64,000 nucleotides of DNA, from contig CM042141.1 of NCBI GenBank assembly GCA_023376005.1, forward strand, positions 98,975,597 to 99,039,596. The letters run 5' to 3'. A model generated the notes under the pieces. The model was not told where the DNA came from. It did no database searches and saw only the letters and a list, made by a program, of their open reading frames with translations. A program made the translations under genes and the position numbers. This stretch comes from Doryteuthis pealeii (lineage: Eukaryota > Mollusca > Cephalopoda > Myopsida > Loliginidae). Positions 34,901 to 47,485 of the stretch are shown one piece after another (positions within the stretch are counted from its first letter, which is position 1; the number at the start of each line of letters is the position of its first letter).

Positions 34901-37900
34901 TAACCAGAGGATGTTGCAAGATGATAACAATTAAGGAATACGAGTATTAATATACAGATATGAAAACATTTTTGTCATTTTAATATGTGTAAAATAGAAA
35001 TCTCACTGGTCTAGTGCTAGTGAAAAGGGGATAGACTCCCTCACTGTCTAGCCGATACCAACAATAGGCCACTCCACCTACTTTACTTACTATAATCAGT
35101 TATTGAGATAACATAACAATAAGTTCAAATGTTTGTATGTTGCTATCAAACAAATGTAAACATTTGTTTATTGTTTAGAAGAACATGTCAGTTTTTTCCA
35201 GGGATGAGAATGAGATTGATTTTTATGCTAAGGCGGTGGCCTTGACAACTAGATGATCATTTGGAAATCTAAACCTCAAACCAAAATAAACATTTCAATT
35301 CAGTAACTATGTGTTATCTTATTATAATGGAGATTGCGCATTTGTCTGTCTGTAACCAAAACTACACCACCACTGACATCACAATCCCTTAGTTATTTAA
35401 TAATCATTATTTAATGATTTAATGTCACGTCAGGAGATGGACAAAGGCCACATCCCCAAAGACCTACTGTATGGCAAATTAGTAGAAGGCACCTGACCAG
35501 TAGGAAGACTACGCCTACGCTTTAAAGATGAGGCATAACACAGATTCTCAAAGATATGTGGTTCAAAGTTTACTGACCTGAAAATATGTAAAAGTTTTAA
35601 AATAAAATAACTGGTGCATTATATTTTTTATTCATTAATATATCAACACTGAAAATTTCATTAAATTCAGTTAATTCCCTGATTTTTGGTATTTTTTTTT
35701 TTTCTTTCGGCGGGGTGACATACAATGGTGGAATTTAAGTCCGTTAAGTTCGATTTAACCATAAAATGTGACATTATTTTCTATAGAATATTCATTATGT
35801 GCCAGAAACTGTTTTGTAATATCAATAGAACTTTTTTAAAAATGATTATCTATTAATAATGGAGATTCGGTCTCTATTTGTCTGTAACCAAAACTATGTC
35901 ACTGCTTATGTCACATTACCCAAAATCATCAATACATAGTATAAAGTACAACCTTGTATTATATACACTCAAAATTTGAATAGGCCACTTTAGACAGTCC
36001 TTATTGTTTTTTTAAAAAAGTTTTGATCAATACTTGCCTGGTATTATTTATATATAGTTTTTTTATTTTAATATATATCTATAGTAATCTAACATATAGA
36101 GTTTTACGAGAAAATTATTTATAAACAAGAAATAGTTATTTTTCCAGTAGGAAAAGCTTATCTAAAAAGTTTACAAATAAACAAATACCAACAATTTTGT
36201 GTAAAATATTAAAAAAGTATTTAATTAATAATTAATAGATGCACGCAACATTTTATTTGAGGTGTGGGCAGAACTAAGTTTCCATTTCAAATTGTTTTTT
36301 TTTTTTTTACTCCTTTGATAAATTTGATGATTTTACTTACATATGATACAAACCTTCTGACACTGAGTTTTTAACTCCCACTCCCCTCAACAATATCTTT
36401 CTAAAATTAATTTTTACACTGCCCAGAGGGCGTTTTGTTTTTTGCTAGTTTATCAAAAAATAAAAAATGAATGTTTTTGACTTTGCTGTGTAATGAAATC
36501 AATCATTGAACAACAATTTTGAGAAAATAAATATTTTATACAATTTATTATTAAATAATTAGAAAATATAATAATAATATTAACTTAATAATATGTTAGT
36601 AATATTCTGCAGAAACTATTACAGATGTGGACTATGATGATGATAATATATGAGAACACATTTTTTACTTATAACATATATTAGTGGTCTTTACTAATCC
36701 GCTGGAGATTAACTTATCATGGTATAATAGTTAGCAAGCTAGATATCGTCATTTAAAGAGCAGAGATATCAGAGGTTATCAAAATTTAAAGTGTGGACAT
36801 ATCAGAGATAAATATTGTCATTTAAAATGTGGAAATATCAGAGATATATATTGCCATTTAGAATATAGAAATATCAGAGATAGATAGTACTATTTAAAGA
36901 GTTTGAAACATTACAGATAGATATTGCTATTGAAAGTTTGGAAATATCAGAGATAGATATCGCCATAAAATTTGAAATGTGGAAATATCAGAGATAGATA
37001 TTACCATTTGAAATGTGAAAATATCCAAGATGGATATCGCCATTTGAAAGTTTGGAAATATCCTAGATAGATATCGCCATTCAAATTGTGGAAATATCAG
37101 AGATAGATATCACATTTGAAATGTGGAAATATCAGATAGATATTACCATTTGAAATGTGAAAATATCCAAGATGGATATCGCCATTTAAAGTGTGGGAAT
37201 ATTACCAAAAGATATCGCCATTCAAACTGTGGAAATATCAGAGATAGATATCGCATTTGAAATGTGGAAATATCCAAGATAGATATCGCCATTTGAATGT
37301 TTGGAAATATCCTAGATAGATATCACCATTCAAACTGTGAAAATATCAGAGATAGATATCGCATTTGTAATGTGGAAATATCAGATAGATATTACCATTT
37401 GAAATGTGAAAATATCCAAGATGGATATCATCATTTAAAGTGTGGAAATATTACCGATAGATATCACCATTTGAAATGTGAAAATCTCCTAGATAGATAT
37501 CGCCATTTAAAGTTTGCAAATATCAGAGGATATTCATAATTAAAGTGTGGAATTATCAGAGATTGATATTGCCATTTAAAGAATGGAAATATCTAAGATA
37601 GATATCACCTTTTCTAGTGTGGAAATATCAGATATTGCCCCCCACCCCCACCCCCAACCAAAACTTAGTGGAAAGATCTACTTAGATGGAGAACAGAAAA
37701 TCAATGCCCACAAAATATAGTGTGTGAATATGTTTGTATATGTGAAGAATATGATTTCAGATGTACTTGAGACCTTTCAACACTTCTCAGGGGGAAGAGA
37801 GGGGAGGGGAAGCATTAAATGGAGATCTTATCTAGAGAACTTTGAGTCAGTTAACTGGCCAGTCAAGTCAGGTCAGGTCAAAAAGTACAACTTATAGCTG

Positions 37901-40900
37901 TGACCTCTTCTTTTAACAGCACTGACCCATTTTCGTTAGATGTGTGATGAAAAGACTGGAAAGTCATAATGACAAAAATAATTTTGTTACTTACTCAGAA
38001 TTAAATGGTTATCATTATAGGAAATGGACTTGCTGACCAGAGTTCAAATCCTGGACAAGGCAGTTTGCATTGCACACAGCACTAATACTCTTGAGGAAGG
38101 TATGCATCCAACTATTCACCCTCCAGCTATGGGTAAATAGTAGGGCAGACTGGACTCTTTAATCATGGTTAGGCAACCAGTCTAGGAGAAGGAAAACTCT
38201 GAATTCAAAGCTGTTAAACCAGGGGGGTTCAAAGTTTATAGGTACCAGACATGTATGCGGAAAAGGGCATTCCCTTAAGGAAAAATTGTGATATTGTAAA
38301 AAGTACCTGGTACCTCTAGGGGGGGGGGGGTCATTCTTAAAATGAGGTAACCAAGCGAGTACCCAGTACTAATAAGTAAATAATTATATGGTTATAAGTA
38401 ATAATAAGTAAATAATTATACGGTTGTAAGTAATAATAAGTAAATAATTATACGGTTATAAGTAATAATAAGTAAATAATTATATGGTTATAAGAAATTA
38501 ATAATAATAAAGTCAAATTGCCTATTGTTGGTATCAACCAGACAGTGAGGGAGTCTATCCCATTTTTGCTAGTAATTTACCACGGAGATTGTTTTTGCTG
38601 AGGTGGAGTGCCACACCTACCATCAGCTCCCAGATGCTTTAATGTAGAAATCAGAAAACCCAAGTTATGCTACTTATGCATTGAGTTGGCAGAGACTGGT
38701 ATAAAACCCAGAACCTTGCAATTCTTAGGCAAATGCTCTACCAACTGAGCTAAACCAGCCCCTAAATTAATGATAATCTTTTGTAAACATTTATAGCTTC
38801 AATAACTGATTGATTTTAATGGCATGTCAAACCATTTAGAGTTATTTTATGCCTTTTGTTATGATTAGATTTTACATATAATAACAACAATATGAAATAA
38901 TGTTAAATTGTGTGTTATTGAATTATATGCAATACATTGAAATTTTAAGTTGCCTCAAAACAGCTCATGATTAGTGCATTTAAAATCCAGTAATGTGTCT
39001 TATATATCACTAAGAAATAAAGGTTTACCTAATATATGGTGTGGTTAACTGGCATACTGGTTTAACAAAAACCTGGTTTAATAAATAATAACATGGTGTT
39101 ATTGATCTCAAATATTATCATTTTATTCTCTAATGTATTAAAATCAATCTTATGAATGATTTTATATAGAAATAAATTAAAATATAATTGAAATAAGTGT
39201 AATCCTTTTATATGTGTTCTTATTTAATTTTGTTAGTCTTTCTAATTTAATATATTTCATTACATTAAAACTTAAATACTTACACCCGGAGGGTGCATAT
39301 TCTTGCTAGTATTTTTAATTTGAAAATTTGAAAAAAATTAAAATATCATTGAATTATATTAAATACTTTGGAATTTTAAGTTGCTCCAAAAAGTCTCCAA
39401 TAAATTCAGCATATTCATCAGTCGTGTGTAAAAATCCATCATCATGACCCCGGCCAACACCGTTTGTGTGGTTTGTACCTGCAACACATAAAAGACAATG
39501 ATACAAACAAGAAAAATAAAAGAATATATGAGGGTGAGTCAAAAATTATCCACACTTTCGCCCTTAACATATCTTTATTATTGTCACACTACGCTCTGCG
39601 CATACATGCTTATAGTTGGTACTGTTGTGGGTAGATGATCGGAGTTAGAGCCTGATTGCACCATTTTGCTTGCTGTTTTAACAGTGTAAACATGGCTGCT
39701 CCACTAGCAGTATACACCAAAGAAGTGACCTGATTTCTCTGGTCGGAAGGAGTGTCAGGGGCTGAAATTCATCAGAGGCTTATAGCACAATACGGCAACT
39801 GTGCACTACCATGTGGAAGTGTGTATTAGTGGATAGAGAAGTTTAAAAGTGGCCGGATAAGCATGATGCATGAAGATGCAATTGTCTACTAATCCAGTTT
39901 GCAAACCATTACACCATGATGGCATTCAAAGGTAGTTTTTAACTAAGCTTAGCATAATATATGATGTTGGTTCCTTGTTTATTTAATGTTTTCTACAAGA
40001 TGAGAAAATAAATTTTGATGGTGTATTTAAAAAGAATAAAATAAAGTAACTTTTGTGCTACAATCCAATCCAATCCACAAAAGTAGACAATCACTTATGA
40101 TAAAGACAAGAGTAATAGAAATATTCAACTAGTTTCATAAATCAGCCACAGCTGATATTATTAAAATGTCAAAATTTTATTTGGCTGTTTAATCCCCCCC
40201 TCTCTCCTTCCCCCTCTCTCTCTCTCATATTTCTTTTCTTTTTTCTGGTTCAGCAGTTTTAATCATGTCCTTTCTAATCTAAAACCAAACTTTGTGCTAT
40301 TAATTCATAACTTGATATTATGAGTTTGAGTTAATTTCACGCATCTTAATTGTAAAATATATTTTGACCAGCCAAGTGTAACAACAACAATATAATATGG
40401 ACTTGGAGAAGTGTAATTTAAAACTCATTTATCTTAACTAGTAATTTAGTAACCAGTGGTGTTGGTTTCTTGTTTATTTAAATTTGTGTATGGTAACGCT
40501 TAGAATAAGCTAGATGGGAACTGTACAATAATGCTATGTGCGATATTAAACAAGTGATGGTGGCAGCAAGAAAGCAGCTGAAGGGCCACTTTCCCCCATC
40601 ACACAAACCATCCGAGTGAGACGAACAAGACATACTGGGCACTGCTGGAAAAACAAGGACAAACTCATAAGTGATGTTCTCCTATAGAAACCAGCAGATG
40701 GGCATGCCAGTATGGGCCATCCAGCAAGGACTGCTTAATGTCCTATACCGCCTTATTCCGCCCAGCCGGAAGTCATTCATTTTCCTAATCTACCCCAAAT
40801 GATAGCCTTTGTTTAAATGTGATATTAAACATATTTAGAAGTCTTTGATTTAAGGGAAATAACAGGTAACTTTAAATGAAAAGGCCATTTTTAGCCATTT

Positions 40901-43827
40901 TTTGATAAATCCTAATAGGAATTGGGTTCTGGACTTAGAAAAATTCTCAACAGGATGTTAAGAGTTAATCAGCTCTGTGCAGATGCTGGATGCTGTGCAG
41001 CGGACATCCTAAAGGCAATGAATGATAGGGACAGTTGGCAAGAGATGTAGAAGAGGTCTCTCATCCCTTTGCAGGGGATTGTGACACAACAAGTGTATGT
41101 ATAGGCCAACTTAACATTAAATGTATTTGTATATACGTGTATATCTGTGTGCATGTTGTTGGCATCCGTCTGTCTGCGATGGCGTAGGGTCTATTGAAGG
41201 AAGTCAGTCAGTCAGTCTACTATTGGTTTGAACAATGTGACTGGCCAAAGACAACTGGTACTTATGGGAATTCAGAATAGTCCACTCATGCATTTGGGTG
41301 ATTCCATTCCCTGAGTCCTGATTGGCTGCTTGGTTTGTAGGATCCTCTGAGGCTTCATAAATATCCTGCCATTTTGCAGTAGTCTTTGCAGCAAACCAGA
41401 ATCGTATTGGGTTACGACTGCTTGCTGTCTTGTCTTGCCAATTCGACAGTAATTGGAATTAGTATCATTATTATACAGTGTCCAATTTTTTTTCTTTCTT
41501 TTTTTATTCTTAACTGTATCTGTGCAAGTGGCTTAAACACACCAATTTTGAATGGCAATCTGTGGTGCAGTGACTGCAAATAAACAATGATGCTTGCTGG
41601 AGTTGTTGTTGTCTCTCCTTCCTTCTGGCTCTCTTTGCTGTGGCGGCTCCTTTCCTCTCTTTTTTACCCCTTTTCGTTCCTTGTTTGACAAGGAGGTGCC
41701 AGGCTGCTCAGTTTTCTGCACCAACCTCCCATGTGTTGGTGTTGATGTGGCATGTCTTCATGTCCTTCTTGCAGATGTCTTTGAAGCGTTGACGTGGTCT
41801 CCCTACCAGTCAAGAGCCTTCTACTAATTCACCATACAGTAGGTCTTTAGAGATGCAGCCTTTGTCCATCCTCCTGACATGACCAAGCCACCACAGGTGT
41901 CTCTCACAGATGATGTCAAACATGTTATTCATGTTTGCTCAGTCCAGCACGTCTGTGTTGGGCACTTTGTATGTATGTATGTGCGTGTAGGGACCAGAAT
42001 CTCAAATACCACTTAGTCGGAGGCTAGGTAAATCATAAAAACAAATACATGTGTGTGTGTGTATTTGTGGCTTGTCATTGGCAAAACCTAGATAAATATA
42101 AGTGTGTATGTACATACATATGTATATGTATGATTATGTGCGCATATATGTAGGGTCTGGGGTCTGGCACTCGGTAAAAAGTTTAGGAAAATCATAAAAC
42201 TCAAATCAGCCACAAGGGGCCAAGTCGGGTTGTTAGTAGTAGTCATCATTAGTTCGAAGGAACAACATACGAAAGTCATATAGTCAAAAAGGGGTTGTTT
42301 ATTTCTTTCTAGGCTCGTGGGTTCTTATTCAGAAGAAGGAGAGAGAGTAAGATCAAGCTGTTCTATCGTAAATCACGTTCATGCGCGGTGTTCATTGCTA
42401 CCCTCGACATGTCACGACAGAGCCCCAACAAACACATCCGACAGGTCCAGAGAAAGAGAGATTGAATTTTCTTTACTTCCGTTTGTCATCCCAGGGGTAG
42501 GGTGGGGGGTTCACATCCACTTCCGCTCCTCTGCAGATATTTCGGACTTCCGTTTTTATTTTAAAATCTAGTTCAGGGTCATTGGTCAGTCAATGGCTGG
42601 CACCCGTTGAGTGTTAACCTCTTTTTGTTCTTATTTCTTTTTCTTCTCTTTCTCCAGAAATCTGATTACCATTTTCTTTTCAATCCCCAAATTCTCCGTA
42701 GACCATAATAATTACACTACAGTTGTGGTTTAACTGGTGGGTAGACTGTCGGAAGGAACAAGGAGGGGTAAGTTGGAGAATCGCAGGCAGATGGGGAGTT
42801 TAGTCAGTGGCAGTTATTGTTGAACAGTTAGACAGGGAGAGACAGTCAGTGAGAGTTTGTCAGAGCTTAGTAGCAGTGACATTGAATGTAAGGACTGGGT
42901 CTCAAGAGGCACTCTCTTCTCGTGTAGCCCCATGCACTGTAATTGAGAGTCCAATAACTGAGAGTGAAAGTGAATGGGAAATAGTGTAGAGAAACTGTTA
43001 CGCTGAGTGTCATACACCTCCTCCATGTCTGTTTGCCCTCTGTTCTATTTTTGTTGTTTTATTTTCAAGTATGATCCCATCTCGAGCCAGGTGCAGCCTT
43101 GACCATACACAACGATGGTATAGAAGTTATCACCCCTGATAACTGGTATTTATAGCACTCCCTATATTATTCCGTACATGCATTGGGGTGATCTCATTCC
43201 TTGAGTCCTGATTGGCTGCTAGTCTCAATGTGGATATGGTGCCAGATAAATATCTATCATTCTGCACTATCCTTCCAGCAATGCAGGGACTGTATTGAGT
43301 TACAGCTTGTTCCTTTGGCTGCCAAGTGGATGCTAGTTGGAATCCCACTGAAACGGTGACTATCATATTGCTTCTACGATATCAGAGGGGTAACTTCTAC
43401 AAATGGGTCTGATGTTGACAAGGATACAGTGAAATGAGAGAGAAGCAGACACATCCCCACACTGGTGCTGTGACCAGGTTATGTCATAACTGGTTCAGTG
43501 ACCACAAAAGGGTGTATTGTCATAGATATAAACAGCATATTCTAAACCCCACCAACAGGACAAAAAATAAATTTAGTTTTTACATTCTTCAAATGTCAAT
43601 AAATTTAACAGATAAAAATAAAATTAGAATTCACAAAACATCATTTATTGTTTATAATCAATAATGTCTGTACATTTATTTGAAAGAAACAAACAAATCA
43701 GAAAATTCAAAGATTTCTTTTCTTTTCTTTAATCAATAAAATCATACAATGCTGGCCGGAATGACTCATTTCAATGAGATTTTTAAAATCAAAATTTTAA
43801 ATAAAATTGAGAAAAGAACAGTCATAG

Positions 43828-43859
<32 letters not shown>

Positions 43860-46808
43860 AGAAATGTAGAAATTTCAGTTCACATGTATTTTCATCTGAA
43901 TGGCAAAGTGAAATAATTTACTTGCTGGAGTCTCTCTTCTGTTCAATAAACAGAGGTGAAATGTATGTCCACTTTGCTTCAAGAGTGGAACAAGAGAGGT
44001 CTTATCTGTTCAAAGAATAGAAACCAAAAGCCCTTCTCTACAGGCAGAATGTCAGGGGTTTTTTTTTCAGTGGAGTAAAGCCTGTTTTAATTCAGAGTTT
44101 TCTTTCTCTAAGACTATTTGCCATTCCATGGAAAAAGAGCCCAGTCTGCCCAACCTGTAGCTGGGGCTAAAGAGATGGCTTCAATGCGAGAGCAGTGGTT
44201 CCCAAACCTTTTCAGGCAAGCGCCTCCTTGGTTTCCCAGTGGATTCCTAGTGCCCCCCTCATACACACATGTGAACCTATACTATTTATTTTTTGTATGT
44301 TCTGTGTACAGGTGTGAAGCAAACTTTCAGAACTTTTACTCTGATTTCAGACTAAGTAACAAAATTATGCATTCATTTATAATTCTTATGTCAGTTTTAT
44401 TCTGTATGAACTGCATACATGTTTCTTTACCTTAGTACTTATGACATATATTTTGTCATTTAGATTTTGTAAAAAACAAGTCATTTATCAACTGCTTCTA
44501 ATGCCACCCTGTGAACCTCCCCACCGCCTCTTTTTACCTCACTGCCGTCCGAGATCTTTCCACTGCCTCTAGGGAGGCTATACCACCCACTTTGGGAATC
44601 ACTGACCTAAAGCATTAGCGTGAAGTGAAATACAAACAGCCTCATCCAGAATTTGAACTCAGTTCATCATGTCCATTTCCTACGATGATAACCGTTACGC
44701 CCCTCACCTCCATCTTCAGTTCAGAATTAAACATAAATTTCTATAAATTTCCTTTCATAGATTACAGGTAAAATAGTTACTTACCTGCAAGAAGAACATG
44801 AAGACATGCCACATCAACACCAACACACGGGAGGTTGGTGCAGAAAACCGAGTGGCCTGGCACCTCCTTGTCAAACAAGGTATGAAAAGGAGTGAAAAAG
44901 AGAGAAAAAAAGCTGCCACAGAAAAGAGAACCAGAAGGAAGGAGAGATAACAGCAACTCCAGCAAGCATTAATTTTTTGTTTGCAGTCACTGCACCAGAG
45001 ATTGCCATTAAAAAAATGGCCTGTTCAGCCACTCAGATGCAGTTAAAAAAAAAAAAAAAAAAAAAAAAGAAAGAAAGAAAAGTGGACACTATAAATTGTC
45101 TCTAGCAGACAGAAGGATGTCAACACATAGTTACTTACCTGGAAAGTTAATAGCAATAACTCTGTAATTCTTTAAGACTAAAGGTGCCAGTAAAGGAAGT
45201 AGCGACTCATGACCTCCATACATGTCATGAATGGCAAGAATCAGAGGAACGTTTGGGTTGAATGTGGAATCAGGATGAGAATCAGCATAACCAGTATCAA
45301 ATAAAAAACCATCTAGAAAAAAGAAAAGAAAGAAAAAATTCCAATTTTAAAAACTTGGTTATCTTCAAGATATGCACTCCCGAATTTTTCAGCAATTTTT
45401 TGAAGTAATGTTTATAAAGATTAGTAGGTATTTACTGCGTACCCCATGTATATGGGTGTGACACAAGGTCTTTTGATGGTAGGTGCAAAAAATGCATTGA
45501 TCCCGTTGGCATTCCCCCTCAAGGGGAGCACCTCAGGCACTGGGCAATAAATCTAGCCCTGCCCCTTTAAATCAAGGGGGCAGGTATTGCCTGGGTGATA
45601 GCCACCTGGGATCAATGCTGTTAACATTACTTAACCAGTCCTGAGGCCAAAGCACTCTGAACCCCCCCGACACTAGGGCCGAGAATAAGGTAAGTATGTT
45701 AAAGATTAGTAAATGCCAACAAAAAGAACTTAGTTGTGTTATACTTCAAGCCGGAGCCTTATACACAATGTTGATCTGCTTTTTACAAGAAAATAAACTA
45801 GTTGCTTTTCATCTAAATTCTTAAGTAATTTTCTTTTACAATAAATCATTTTGGCCTTTTTTCAATGAATATGTTTCAATGAACTTTTTAAACAATGAAT
45901 TAATTTTATCATCATTTATTGTAAAAGAAATCATTGAATTAATTTTATCATTTATTTATTGTAAAAGAAATCATTGAATTAATTTCATCATTTATTTATT
46001 GTAAAAGAAATCATTGAATTAATTTTATCATTTATTTATTGTAAAAGAAAATCATTGAATTAATTTTATCATTTATTTATTGTAAAAGAAATCATTGAAT
46101 TAATTTTATCATTTATTTATTGTAAAAAAATCATTTAATAGTTCAGAAGAAAAACAAGTTTATGTTCCTGAAAAAAAAAAAGCAAATCAAAAGAGTGAAT
46201 GATGCTGGCTCCTGCTGCTAATTTGAAATATTCAGAGTTATAGATTTTTCTAAAAATTGCTGCAGTCAAAAATTATTCACTGCCGGAAATTATGAAATAA
46301 TATTACTTTATGTCAATTGTATTTTTTTGTACGTATTGTGTATAGGCATCAAAAAATTTGTCATTTGATACAAGCACCCTTTGAAAATGAAACTCGACAA
46401 CAAATTAAACGGACCAAAAACATTAAATTTCTCACAGATACTTATGAAGATGTTTTTTAAAAATAATTATTTCAAAATTCATAATTTTTAGACTGATCAT
46501 AAGGAAATCTTCAAGGAAAAATACAAAACATTAGAAACTATTCATAAATTGTTTAAATCATTAAGTTTTAAAGTTCAAGTTTCATTTATATGTAAGGATC
46601 AATTCTATAGATATTCAGTTTTGAAATGTAAACAGTGATGAAATAAATACATTTTGATGATAGGCGGAAAACTGGTGAAGAGTAAGAAATTTCTATATAC
46701 AACAAAAGACTTTTTTCTATCAATGTTTATGAGTCTATTCTTTTGTTCATCACACACATGCACAGACACATATATACATACATACGTGTATATGTGTGTG
46801 TGTATGTA

Positions 46809-46839
<31 letters not shown>

Positions 46840-46945
46840 TTAGGCAGCAGATTCTAATGTAGACATATTTTATTGAACATAACAGGTGTTTAGTTTTTTT
46901 TATTCAGCTTTTCTTGGCGAGGATCTCCAACTGTGGTTGTAGGCA

Positions 46946-46987
<42 letters not shown>

Positions 46988-47428
46988 AGATCCAATGAGA
47001 GAAAAGTAAATATTTTATAATAAAAAAGGTCTACACAGCAGTTGAATTTTTTTCTTCTATTTATTTCAGTAGGCATGACACGTGTTCTAGATTCTTTAAA
47101 ATCTTCTTCAAAGTGTATATTTCAGCACCAAGTTATTATTTAAGCATGTTTGATTGAAGATCATGGGGTACTTCTTTTTTATTATCTTTTTCTGCTTACG
47201 ATCCAGCAGGGAGGGTTGAAGTATAGCACCCTACCTACAATAAACTTTGTACTCCCCCTCCCAAAAAACAATACCTACAAAAAATCCCTTACAAAAATGA
47301 TCATGGATGTGATTGAAAACAATTGGTAGAAAAATATCTCCACTTGGACCCTGACATAAGGAAAGGTAGCACAAAATGATCATCAAGAAGAAATATTCAG
47401 TAGTCTTCAATCAAACATACTTGAATTT

Positions 47429-47485
<57 letters not shown>

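Noticed and set aside
37297..37539. 80-codon protein
   Set aside because: Translation of a satellite whose period is close to a multiple of three.
36740..37640. CRISPR-like regular repeats
   Set aside because: Units are contiguous and degenerate, with no unique spacers, in a eukaryotic intron.
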